DNA of 64,000 bases from Fischerella muscicola SAG 1427-1 = PCC 73103 (GTDB lineage: Bacteria; Cyanobacteriota; Cyanobacteriia; Cyanobacteriales; Nostocaceae). The translations under genes were made by a program, and so were the position numbers. The stretch is taken from NCBI RefSeq assembly GCF_000317245.1, contig NZ_AJLJ01000182.1, forward strand, positions 38,987 to 102,986, given 5' to 3'. The notes under the pieces are model-generated. The model did not search any database. It had not been told where the DNA came from and saw only the letters and a program-made list of their open reading frames with translations. Shown in pieces: positions 1-8,096 of this stretch. The number at the start of each line of letters is the position of its first letter. Positions within the stretch are counted from its first letter, which is position 1.

Positions 1-234
1 ACGAGCATTTGCACCTGCTGCTTTGAGTGCGAAAACTTCTGCGTGCGGTTCACCTGCACGGGGATGAAAGCCTTCTCCAATAATTTCACCTTCTTTAACA
101 ATCACTGCACCCACCATTGGATTTGGGGAAGTGCGTCCCAAAGCGCACTGGGCAAGTTCCAAACAGCGTCGCATCATTGTTCGGTCAAACTCAGTGCCTA
201 CTTGTTGTTGGGGATGTGAATCTGATTTAATCAC
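1..234 (-). CDS. ribD: Riboflavin biosynthesis deaminase/reductase RibD, N-terminal part (cut by window edge)
   Basis: RibD deaminates the pyrimidine intermediate made by GTP cyclohydrolase II and then reduces its ribosyl side chain. Only the first 78 codons are in the window. They show the start of the cytidine-deaminase-like domain: a MMRRCLELA helix, the [14 protein letters not shown] strand, and the zinc site PHAEVFAL with its His-Ala-Glu. The frame opens at a GTG codon (232-234). The nearest in-frame ATG pair lies about 20 codons further in, but the upstream residues fit the family, so GTG is preferred. The reductase domain lies outside the window. Confidence 0.9.
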   Translation of the reverse strand, partial: MIKSDSHPQQQVGTEFDRTMMRRCLELAQCALGRTSPNPMVGAVIVKEGEIIGEGFHPRAGEPHAEVFALKAAGANAR

Positions 235-465
235 TGAATTTACTATAAGTACATTTTTATAACTGTTCTTAACTAGGAACCGGGGACAAACAAATTAAAA
301 ATTAAAAATGTAAAATGACAAATTTTTAATTTTCCCAAGCCCTAACATTCCAACTCTAGCTTTAATCCATCTTGCCAGAGGTTGGCAAAATTCCAGAAAA
401 AATTAAGGGTGAGGACAACTTTGGGACACCACGTTTAGATTTAAGGGACTGGACTTACCGCTCTT

Positions 466-633
466 GATGCATTCATTATTACAGAAGGGATCAGAATGCT
501 AAAGGCGGATGGTTCAGCCGTCTCTGCTGTAGGAGGCGAGGTAAGGTCAAAGATGGGGCGAAAGTCTCATCTGAGCCACTCGCCTATGAGTACAGAAGCC
601 TACAGTGTACCGTCAGGTCACAGTGTTAGGTAG
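466..633 (+). pseudogene. C-terminal relic of a TnpB (IS200/IS605 OrfB) gene
   Basis: An open stretch of 55 codons ending in TAG reads DAFIITEGIRMLKADGSAV, then GGEVRSKMGRK, then STEAYSVPSG. This is the typical tail of cyanobacterial TnpB proteins, after the last catalytic Asp (family form DxNAAxNI-xEG). There is no start codon, and the frame upstream is closed by stops. No RuvC or zinc-finger part and no TnpA partner is present. The relic ends two bases before the mreD stop codon on the other strand. It is a decayed transposon end. Confidence 0.7.
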
Positions 634-634
634 T

Positions 635-1270
635 TCAAGATTGTTGCTCGGCTAATTTCAGTTGTTGCCACCAACGATTCAAAGGAAAATAAACTACTGG
701 CGCCCAGAGACTACTAACTATAGCAGAGGCAAGGGCAACCTTTTGATAATAACTCCAGATATCTAGTGCATTGCGATCGCCCATTAAAATCAATTGCGCT
801 GCAAAGATAGTTTCCACCAAAACTGCCATTCCAAAGACAATTAAGGCAATTGAAATAAAATCTTCTTGAATAAAACGTTGTTTTTGAAGCAAAGCTGTTA
901 GACATCCTACTACTGCCAAGCTGAGGGCATGAGTGGGATCGGGTGACGTCATCGCATCTTGAAGTAATCCCAAAATTATACCTGCGAATGCACCTTGGAA
1001 AGCTGTGCGCTTCACACTCCAAGCTACTACCCAAATTAATAACCAATTAGGCCCGATACCTAGTAGTTCCATACCAGGAAGACGAGTGAGCAGCATCAAC
1101 AAGCATAGGAACACAGATCCAAAAATCACAGCCCAATTTACCAGTAGTCGGAGGCGGGGATGCCAACGTGAAATGGGGTTGATTTTAATTATGGATTTTC
1201 GCGATCGCGATTTTGGCTTATTTTGCCTGCCACCCCGAAATGCAGGAATTTTCATTGTTTTATTAAACAC
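635..1270 (-). CDS. mreD: Rod-shape-determining protein MreD
   Basis: MreD is the small integral membrane subunit of the MreBCD elongation machinery, which guides lateral peptidoglycan synthesis. The 211-residue product has a basic N-terminal tail of about 40 residues followed by several hydrophobic helices (about 45-65, 75-110, 118-160 and 170-195), including the LGLLQDAMTSPDPTHALSL region expected in MreD. It is the last gene of the mreB-mreC-mreD order on the minus strand, 122 bp after mreC. Its N-terminal extension is longer than in E. coli MreD. An internal ATG five codons in is an alternative start. Confidence 0.88.
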   Translation of the reverse strand: MFNKTMKIPAFRGGRQNKPKSRSRKSIIKINPISRWHPRLRLLVNWAVIFGSVFLCLLMLLTRLPGMELLGIGPNWLLIWVVAWSVKRTAFQGAFAGIILGLLQDAMTSPDPTHALSLAVVGCLTALLQKQRFIQEDFISIALIVFGMAVLVETIFAAQLILMGDRNALDIWSYYQKVALASAIVSSLWAPVVYFPLNRWWQQLKLAEQQS

Positions 1271-1340
1271 TCATATGCAAAGTACACAAAAATATATAAA
1301 ATCATTTACCCTACACATAGACACAAAGCGACTATTTACC

Positions 1341-1391
1341 AGAAGTCGCTACGCGCCTACCGCAGGTAGCCGCCCAAAGGGCGTCTCTACA
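1341..1391. repeat. Dispersed interspersed repeat between mreC and mreD
   Basis: A GC-richer block in an AT-rich spacer contains the nested inverted repeats CTACCGCAGGTAG and GCCCAAAGGGC and ends in GCGTCTCTAC. A related degenerate block lies near 56828-56862. It looks like one of the small palindromic elements common in Nostocales spacers. No coding potential is seen. Confidence 0.5.
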
Positions 1392-1392
1392 A

Positions 1393-2181
1393 TTATTTTT
1401 GTGATTGTGAATTTTCTGTTTGTTGATTTTCTGGTTTAGGATATACAGTTACCCAATCCAAAGAACGAATTGGTGGAAATAGTTCTACTTTCGCCACCGA
1501 TGCTGGTAGTTTCTTTAAATCTAAAGATTTAATTTTTCCGATTGCCAAACCAGAGGGAAATTTTTGACTATAAGTAGATGTGACAACTACATCCCCAGGT
1601 TTGACATTAGGAACTTTTTCATAAAACTCCAGTACCGCTTCTGCGGAAGCGTCACCCCGCAAAACTCCTTTCGCCCCACTACGGCTAATATTTATACCCA
1701 CCTTACTTTTCATGTCACTGATTAATAACACGCGACTAGTATTAGGAGTGACATTTTCTACTAGACCGACTAACCCACCTTCAGCCTTGACCACAAAACC
1801 TTCTTGAATTCCCGCCTGGCTACCCCGGTTGAGAATTACTTGTTGCCACCAATTGTCAGCACTGCGTCCCACCACCCGTGCAGGGATTGGACGTGATGAG
1901 AGCGGCTCTTTTTCGACGTAACCCAACAACTGTTGTAGCTTTCTATTCTGGTTTTCTAATTCTGTAATTTGGGCTTCTAATTCTAATACACGAGAATCTT
2001 TCAACCTTTCTTCTGGAGTTGGACCTGGCTGCAAAATTTGGAACTGACTGGTAACGCCCTGATAGATTTCCAGTAACAAAGCTCCTTGAGTTTGTCTGAG
2101 TACCCAAGCTCCACCAACTATTAGAGACAGTAGCCCAATGTGGAATCCTTTATGCTCCCACCAGCGACGTGCTGTAAACAT
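1393..2181 (-). CDS. mreC: Rod-shape-determining protein MreC
   Basis: MreC is the periplasmic scaffold that links MreB filaments to the peptidoglycan synthases. The 262 residues show one N-terminal membrane helix (about 13-30), a coiled coil (about 58-85, rich in Glu/Leu/Gln), and then the beta-rich MreC domain, with GRSADNWWQQVILNRGS, GLVGLVENV and the GDVVVTSTYSQKFPSGLAIG segment. The gene lies 78 bp downstream of mreB and just upstream of mreD, so the three are probably cotranscribed. Length and domain order are normal. Confidence 0.93.
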   Translation of the reverse strand: MFTARRWWEHKGFHIGLLSLIVGGAWVLRQTQGALLLEIYQGVTSQFQILQPGPTPEERLKDSRVLELEAQITELENQNRKLQQLLGYVEKEPLSSRPIPARVVGRSADNWWQQVILNRGSQAGIQEGFVVKAEGGLVGLVENVTPNTSRVLLISDMKSKVGINISRSGAKGVLRGDASAEAVLEFYEKVPNVKPGDVVVTSTYSQKFPSGLAIGKIKSLDLKKLPASVAKVELFPPIRSLDWVTVYPKPENQQTENSQSQK

Positions 2182-2259
2182 ATATACCTTTATCTAATCG
2201 TGTAAATATTAACAACATTCAATTATTTACAAACCCAATTCTTAGATTGCTTGTTTTAA

Positions 2260-3303
2260 TTACATGTTCCGGGAACGTCCACTGAACACTCGTTCTAGCT
2301 GTTTGAAATTTTCTAAAACACGACCTGTACCTAATACAACACAGCTTAGAGGATCGGCAGCAACATGGGTTACAATGCCAGTTTCATGGCTAATTAAGGT
2401 ATCTAATCCTTTCAGCAAAGCGCCGCCGCCTGCTAGCATAATGCCTCGGTCAATAATGTCTGCTGCTAGTTCTGGAGGTGTACGTTCCAGAGTCCTCTTC
2501 ACAGCTTCAATAATGACTGATAGCGGTTCTGACATACTTTCACGAATTTCTGCTCCTTTGATGGTTACAGTACGTGGTAAACCAGAAAGTAGGTGTAAAC
2601 CTCGGACTTCCATCATCAGATCATCTTCATCGTGAATCGGATAGGCAGAACCAATACGAATCTTAATATCCTCAGCAGTACGTTCCCCGATGACTAGGTT
2701 ATGAACTTTCTTCATGTACTGCATAATTGATTCTGTCAATTCATCTCCAGCAATACGGACTGATTCACTCAGTACTGTACCCTGAAGACTCAGCACTGCT
2801 ACTTCTGTAGTACCACCACCAATATCAATGATCATGTTGCCAGTTGGTTCGGCTACAGGTAATCCCGCTCCAATCGCTGCTGCAACAGGTTCGTCTATTA
2901 AGTAAACTTCTCTGGCACCCGCTTGCGTAGCTGCATCCATGACAGCTCGTCTTTCTACACCTGTGACACCACTAGGTATACCAATGACAATTCGGGGTAG
3001 TACTAGTGATTTACCCTCGTTGACACGCTGTATAAAACTTTTTAGCATGAGTTCGGCTGTATCGAAATCAGCGATTACACCATCGCGCAAGGGGCGCAGG
3101 GCAATCACATTTCCAGGTGTTCGGCCGAGCATTTTTTTAGCATCTTCTCCTACTGCCAGTGCTACCTTTTCGTTTTGGTCGATGGCAACTACTGATGGTT
3201 CTTGAAGAACAATACCTTTACCAGATACATACACTAGGGTATTGGCGGTACCGAGGTCGATACCCATATCTCGCGATAAGGAAAACTTACTGAAAAGGCC
3301 CAC
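2260..3303 (-). CDS. mreB: Rod-shape-determining actin homologue MreB
   Basis: MreB is a bacterial actin that forms membrane-associated filaments and organises wall elongation. The 347 residues carry the actin-fold nucleotide motifs: phosphate-1 DLGTANTLVY (about 17-26), phosphate-2 DIGGGTTEVAVL (about 160-171) and the adenosine loop LAGGGALLKGL (about 291-301). The N-terminus MGLFSKFSLSRDMG resembles the membrane-binding helix of other MreBs. It is the first gene of mreB-mreC-mreD. The 334-bp divergent spacer to ssb should hold the promoter. Confidence 0.97.
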   Translation of the reverse strand: MGLFSKFSLSRDMGIDLGTANTLVYVSGKGIVLQEPSVVAIDQNEKVALAVGEDAKKMLGRTPGNVIALRPLRDGVIADFDTAELMLKSFIQRVNEGKSLVLPRIVIGIPSGVTGVERRAVMDAATQAGAREVYLIDEPVAAAIGAGLPVAEPTGNMIIDIGGGTTEVAVLSLQGTVLSESVRIAGDELTESIMQYMKKVHNLVIGERTAEDIKIRIGSAYPIHDEDDLMMEVRGLHLLSGLPRTVTIKGAEIRESMSEPLSVIIEAVKRTLERTPPELAADIIDRGIMLAGGGALLKGLDTLISHETGIVTHVAADPLSCVVLGTGRVLENFKQLERVFSGRSRNM

Positions 3304-3637
3304 GCGTTTTGTCGCCCCCTAATTCGATTCTTTTGACTACTACCGTGAGAGAGAATTGTGCAGGATTCTATTACTTTTTTTGACCGGAGTCTAGTAAAGC
3401 AGGCTATATTTTGTATAAGTTTTGGGAATCTTTTGCCTGTTAGTTGCTGCTACTGTTTTATATTCTCTGAACTGTAGGCACATATCCGTACGCTTTTGTA
3501 TTAATCAAAGAGTAATTTTTATCATTATAGTCAGTAATTATTATTGTTAATTATTTAACATAGTTTTTATGGCTTGATAATTCGCTATGATAAAAATCAT
3601 TGTGTGATAAGTACGTCTGTACTGAAAGGCAATAACT
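3304..3637. promoter_or_regulatory. Divergent spacer between mreB and ssb
   Basis: This AT-rich spacer of 334 bp separates two divergent genes and must contain both promoters. No operator with clear symmetry was recognised, and no open frame looks like a gene. Confidence 0.5.
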
Positions 3638-4000
3638 ATGAGCATTAATATCGTCACCCTAGTTGGTCGTGTAGGCGGCGACCCAGATATGAAGTATTTT
3701 GAAGATAGTGGCAGTGTCAAATGTAAATTAACACTGGCGGTGAGGCGGCGATCGCGCAGTAGTGATGAACCTGATTGGTTCAACTTGGAACTATGGGGAA
3801 ATACTGCGGAAATCGCCGGTCGGTTTGTGCGTAAAGGAAGTTTGATCGGAGTCAAAGGTTCCCTAAAGTTTGACACTTGGAACGATCGCACCACCGGCGC
3901 TTTGCGTTCTTCCCCAGTCATTAGAGTAGATCAACTAGATTTACTAGGTTCCAAGCGGGATGAAGCAGAGATGATGGATAATAATCCTGATAATTTTTAA
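3638..4000 (+). CDS. ssb: Single-stranded DNA-binding protein (short cyanobacterial type)
   Basis: SSB coats single-stranded DNA in replication and repair. The 120 residues are a single OB fold: MSINIVTLVGRVGGDPDMKY at the start, a basic loop VRRRSRSS, DWFNLELWG, and KGSLIGVKGSLKFDTW. The long Gly/Pro/Gln linker and the DDDIPF tip of E. coli SSB are missing. A short acidic tail with DEAEMMDN, ending in DNF, takes their place, as in other short cyanobacterial SSBs. The ATG sits after a long AT-rich leader. Confidence 0.93.
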   Translation: MSINIVTLVGRVGGDPDMKYFEDSGSVKCKLTLAVRRRSRSSDEPDWFNLELWGNTAEIAGRFVRKGSLIGVKGSLKFDTWNDRTTGALRSSPVIRVDQLDLLGSKRDEAEMMDNNPDNF

Positions 4001-4003
4001 TTA

Positions 4004-4098
4004 GTCATTGGTCATTAGTCATTGGTCATGGGTAAGAACAAATGACTAATGTAGAAACGCGATTAATCGTACAGACGCGATGTTCCTCGCGTCTCTAC
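4004..4098. repeat. Heptamer repeats plus palindromic GACGCGA element
   Basis: Just after ssb there are tandem variants of TCATTGG/TCATTAG (4004-4030). A degenerate and then a full copy of the palindrome AGACGCGA-N6-TCGCGTCT-CTAC follow (full copy 4073-4098). The same palindrome recurs at 31581, 32919, 54953 and 60561. The last bases run into the 3' end of the SIMPL-domain gene. Confidence 0.7.
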
Positions 4099-4853
4099 TA
4101 ATAACTAATTTCCAACGTCACCGATGCTTCTACCTGCTGTTCACCACCTTCTACAGGAGTGGAAGCATCTGCTACTTTTGCTGCTTCTGCACGCATCATG
4201 GGACGTGGTGGTGGCGGTGTAGTGCTTGCACCGTTAACTTGAATGCTCACTACTTCTTTACGCTGGAAACCCAAAGCATTAAAAACAGCATCAGCTTGCT
4301 GTTGAGCCTCTTGGGTAGCTTCTTTCAGTGCTTGCTTTTGAGCTTGTGCGATCGCTTCATCAGTAGCCACAAAACTAATACCGTTAATCTGCGTTGCACC
4401 AGCTTTGACAGCTTCATCTAACAATGAACCAGCTTTATCAGTACCTGTACGGAAACTTACAGTATTGCTAGCACTATAACCAGTTAAACGCTGAATGTTA
4501 TCTTTATAACTATATACTGGATTAAGAGTAATGCCAGTAGTTTGTAATTTATCTACATTACGAGTCTTGAGCAGTGTTACCACAGCCGATGACCTACGCG
4601 CAGCCTCTTGTTGTGCTTCCTGGGCTGTTTTAGCCTGTACCTCTACACCCAATACAACTTGAGCTAGAGTAGCAGGAATTGCTTCTACCCCACGACCACT
4701 AACTGTGAGAGTCCGTAACATCCTTTGCTTCTCTTGTGCTAGCACAGGCTGGGTGAAGGTGATACACACAAGTACGCCTAAAGATAAGGTCTTCCATAAG
4801 TTCCCAGTCAATAACTGAGAACCCAACCAAGCGGGTTTATTCATAGATTTCAC
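4098..4853 (-). CDS. Secreted SIMPL-domain (DUF541) protein
   Basis: SIMPL-domain proteins are periplasmic or outer-membrane-associated; the E. coli relative YggE affects oxidative stress tolerance, but the biochemical role is unknown. The 251-residue product has a signal peptide (hydrophobic stretch about 19-37, cleavage likely after VLAQ). The SIMPL fold follows, with LTVSGRGVEAIPATLAQVVLGVE, TTGITLNPVYSY, and the helix AIAQAQKQALKEATQEAQQQADAV broken by no gaps. A proline run (TTPPPPRP) precedes the last strand. The gene is single, convergent with ssb and divergent from the EVE gene. Confidence 0.85.
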   Translation of the reverse strand: MKSMNKPAWLGSQLLTGNLWKTLSLGVLVCITFTQPVLAQEKQRMLRTLTVSGRGVEAIPATLAQVVLGVEVQAKTAQEAQQEAARRSSAVVTLLKTRNVDKLQTTGITLNPVYSYKDNIQRLTGYSASNTVSFRTGTDKAGSLLDEAVKAGATQINGISFVATDEAIAQAQKQALKEATQEAQQQADAVFNALGFQRKEVVSIQVNGASTTPPPPRPMMRAEAAKVADASTPVEGGEQQVEASVTLEISY

Positions 4854-5041
4854 TCCTCGAAATTACTTTTTGGTAGTTTTTAGTTGTTTGAAAGCACTAC
4901 TATGTAGACGCCAAGCTTTGCGTCCCTACTAATGACTAACTGATTTTGTGTTTCTACTTTGACACGTGATTATTACTATATCTGGGATGGTTACATTTTT
5001 AGATACTTGAAAAATAGACGAGAACTTGTGGAGATGCTTTC

Positions 5042-5449
5042 ATGGCATATTGGTTACTCAAAACTGAGCCGGAAGAATATTCCTACTCAGATTTAGAACA
5101 CAATGGCAGTACAGTTTGGAATGGAGTTAACAATGCCTTAGCCCTAAAGCATCTACGGACAATGAACATTGGTGATTTGGCTTTAATTTATCACACTGGC
5201 AAGGAGCGGCAAATTATCGGTGTAGCAGAAGTTACTAGTCAACCTTACCCTGATCCAAAATTAAATGATGTTAAACGAGTAGTTGTAGATTTGCGGGCTG
5301 TTCAAAGAGTGCCTCAACCCCTCACTCTCAGTCAAATTAAACAAGATAGCAGCTTTGCAGATTTTGATTTGGTGCGTCTTCCTAGACTATCTGTAGTCCC
5401 AGTGCCAGAGTTACACTGGCAGCGTCTCCTACAATTGTCAAAGGGGTAA
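5042..5449 (+). CDS. EVE-domain protein
   Basis: EVE domains share the PUA-like fold and bind modified nucleic-acid bases; this stand-alone form is conserved in many bacteria. The 135 residues match the family along their full length: MAYWLLKTEPEEYSYSDL at the start, WNGVNNALALKHLRTMNIGDLALIYHTG, and the C-terminal FADFDLVRLPRLSVVPV. The gene stands alone between divergent and co-directional neighbours. The specific ligand cannot be inferred. Confidence 0.88.
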   Translation: MAYWLLKTEPEEYSYSDLEHNGSTVWNGVNNALALKHLRTMNIGDLALIYHTGKERQIIGVAEVTSQPYPDPKLNDVKRVVVDLRAVQRVPQPLTLSQIKQDSSFADFDLVRLPRLSVVPVPELHWQRLLQLSKG

Positions 5450-5532
5450 TGGTTTGTTGATGGTTGGTGGTTGATGATGGATTCTCCAAATAACAAGCAA
5501 CAAACAACTAACAACATATACATTAGTAAAGA

Positions 5533-7008
5533 ATGATTTGCACAGAATCAATGCAGTTTATAAGCTCAATCAACTTCTCGTTACCCTTACTCGCAACTAC
5601 AGGCGAAGCAGCTGATAGTTCGCTGGTAGTAGCAGCAGTACTGCTGAGTTTGGTAGTAGTGTACTTTGCTAGTAAACTTGGTGGAGAATTATCTAACCGC
5701 TTTGGTTTACCACCTGTTTTGGGCGAACTCGTAGGTGGTGTAGTGGTGGGTGTATCTGTTTTGCATCTGTTAGTATTTCCGGAAACAGGCGCAGACAGTT
5801 CTGGTTCTTTAATCATCTCATTTCTGAAAACCACTGCTGGTTTGAATACTGATGCAGCAGAAAGTGTATTTGTTACTCAGTCGGAGGTAATTTCTGTTTT
5901 AGCAGAACTGGGTGTAATTATCTTGCTGTTTGAAATCGGTTTGGAGTCAAATTTAAAAGATTTGATGTCCGTGGGTATTCAAGCGGCTATTGTGGCAGTA
6001 GTAGGGGTAGTCGTACCTTTTACTGCTGGTACAGCAGGTTTGATGGTTTTGTTTGGTATCCCCGCAGTTCCAGCAATTTTTGCTGGGGCGGCACTTACTG
6101 CTACTAGTATTGGTATTACTTCTAAAGTTTTGTCAGAATTAGGGCGTCTGAATTCTAAGGAGGGACAGATTATTCTTGGTGCAGCTGTCATAGATGACGT
6201 ACTAGGGATTATTGTTCTGGCGGTAGTAGCAAGTCTTGCCAAAGATGGTGCTGTTGATGTTGGCAAGGTAGTTTATTTAATTATCAGTGCTAGTGGTTTT
6301 CTTTTGGGTGCGATCGCTCTTGGTAACGTTTTCAACAAAACTTTTGTGGCGATCGTTGATAAACTCAAAACACGTGGGGAACTGGTCATACCAGCGTTTA
6401 TTTTCGCTTTTGTAATGGCATATATTGCTGATGTCATCCAGTTAGAAGCTATTTTAGGAGCTTTTGCCGCCGGTTTGGTTTTGGAAGAAACAGATAAACG
6501 TAAAGAACTCCAAAAACAAATCGTTCCGATTGCTGATATGCTGGTACCGATTTTCTTTGTGACTGTAGGTGCAAAAACTGACTTGAGTGTTTTAAACCCA
6601 GCAGTTCCTACCAATCGAGAAGGTTTAATGATGGCTAGTTTCCTGATTATAGTAGCCATTCTCGGTAAAGTTGTTACAGGCTTTAGCGTATTTGGTCAAC
6701 CTCAAATCAATCGCTTGGCTATTGGTGTGGGAATGATTCCCCGTGGCGAAGTCGGATTGGTGTTTCTTGGTATTGGTTCGAGTATTAATATTCTCTCGAA
6801 ACCATTGGAAGCAGCAATTATCATGATGGTGATCATTACAACCTTTTTAGCTCCTCCTGTATTGCGGTTCGTTTTTCCAGAACCAACGTTGGTATCACCA
6901 GACTCCAATGAATTACTTTTAGATGCTTCCTCTGGAACTTCATTAGCAATCAATTCTTCTAATAGTGAAAATCTAGAAGCCAATTCAAATTCTCCAGAAG
7001 CTCAGTAG
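5533..7008 (+). CDS. CPA2-family Na+(K+)/H+ antiporter (NhaS3-like)
   Basis: This is a predicted cation/proton antiporter of the inner or thylakoid membrane. The 491 residues contain about 11-12 hydrophobic helices between positions 25 and 455. The conserved motifs are GLPPVLGELVGGVVVG, LAELGVIILLFEIGLES, and the ion-binding segment GAAVIDDVLGIIVLAVV with the paired aspartates of the CPA superfamily. There is no C-terminal TrkA-N domain; the last 35 residues are polar and variable. In cyanobacteria the closest characterised type is NhaS3, essential for Na+ extrusion in Synechocystis. An ATG seven codons downstream is an alternative start. Confidence 0.87.
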   Translation: MICTESMQFISSINFSLPLLATTGEAADSSLVVAAVLLSLVVVYFASKLGGELSNRFGLPPVLGELVGGVVVGVSVLHLLVFPETGADSSGSLIISFLKTTAGLNTDAAESVFVTQSEVISVLAELGVIILLFEIGLESNLKDLMSVGIQAAIVAVVGVVVPFTAGTAGLMVLFGIPAVPAIFAGAALTATSIGITSKVLSELGRLNSKEGQIILGAAVIDDVLGIIVLAVVASLAKDGAVDVGKVVYLIISASGFLLGAIALGNVFNKTFVAIVDKLKTRGELVIPAFIFAFVMAYIADVIQLEAILGAFAAGLVLEETDKRKELQKQIVPIADMLVPIFFVTVGAKTDLSVLNPAVPTNREGLMMASFLIIVAILGKVVTGFSVFGQPQINRLAIGVGMIPRGEVGLVFLGIGSSINILSKPLEAAIIMMVIITTFLAPPVLRFVFPEPTLVSPDSNELLLDASSGTSLAINSSNSENLEANSNSPEAQ

Positions 7009-8096
7009 ATACTCAATTGCCTTTTTCAGACATTAGACTTCATGGCAGAAGCCTGCAAGTAAACTGATTGAATAAACCATTATCAGTGAACAGTTATCAG
7101 TGAACAGTATTAATAACTGATAACTGATAACTGATAACTGATAACTGATAACTGATAACTGTGACTGCTGCAAATGTTTAGAAGTTTTCATGAAGATAGG
7201 AAACTTCTATGCTGCACTATCCGTCAATTATGGTTAGGATTTTTAGGAGCTTTTCTTAATTACTAAATAGCCATACATTTAAGTTACATAAATTGTGAAA
7301 GTATCATTTATCAATAATTCATTTGAGACATTTGGTATCGTACGAAAGACAAAAGCATCAATTAATAATCTTAAGCCATCAATTTAGAAAGGCTGATTTT
7401 TGTTTGCTGGTAATGGGCGAAAAAATCAACCTTTCAAATTACACAAGAAGGAATGCTCAGATAAACAAGACTTTTGGCTTTTATGTAAACGTTATAAATC
7501 GCGTCTCTACATTTGGATACCTGATTCAGGAAGGCGACTCAATTACCAACAAGCGAAAAATTCAAAAAATCTTTGTGCAACACAAGTGTATATAGTTGGG
7601 ATTGACTGCTATTGTTAAACTTATCCCTTTATTGTGCTGATTTTATTTGGTGCTTTCTAGATGTAAATTTACTGCCATAAAGGCACGGCAAAAGTAGGTA
7701 ACATGTTAAGACGTTATGCCATTATTTGTCACTTTATGTAAGTCCAAAATCATCTGAGCAGCAAAGTGTTTTAGCAGTAATAGTAACTATGACAATTCAA
7801 GTGAAGTAAGAGAGCAAAATTATACATGAAATCCCAACTATTGAAATATCAGAGAAAAAGAATTTCTCTGTTTTACCAACTTATTAGACCATTTAACCAG
7901 CAGTTTGCTATTTAACTTACTCATCAAAGCTAAAGATGATCACAAAGGGAACTTCAAAAAATAAATTATCCAACTCCTGCACTTGGTAAAATTTATTCCC
8001 CGTGTCCCCTATGTCCCTCAATACCATGCAATTGGATAATTTCTGATTTGGCAATCCCTAATTGTCTCTCATAAATGCGACTCAGGAGAAAGCACT
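7009..8096. other. 1.1-kb non-coding spacer upstream of amiC1
   Basis: Apart from the heptamer array at 7081-7161, this spacer is AT-rich. Short open frames occur (for example 7323-7595 and 7400-7618), but they lack ribosome binding sites and family signatures. GCGTCTCTAC at about 7501 is half of the dispersed palindrome. The promoter of amiC1 should lie toward the right end. Confidence 0.5.
7081..7161. repeat. Short tandem heptamer array (ATAACTG)n
   Basis: Seven perfect ATAACTG units occupy 7113-7161. They are preceded by two diverged TCAGTGAACAGTTA units. This is the STRR type of repeat known from heterocystous cyanobacteria. A second array lies between psbL and psbJ. Confidence 0.9.

Noticed and set aside
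5979..6983. Long antisense frames within the antiporter gene
   Set aside because: Low-complexity Ala/Thr/Pro translations produced by the codon bias of the real gene on the other strand.
7113..7161. Possible CRISPR-like array
   Set aside because: The units are 7 bp with no spacers; this is a short tandem repeat, as are the other heptamer tracts. No cas gene is present.
7323..7618. Two overlapping open frames (90 and 72 codons) upstream of amiC1
   Set aside because: No family signature or ribosome binding site; part of the sequence is a half copy of a dispersed repeat.
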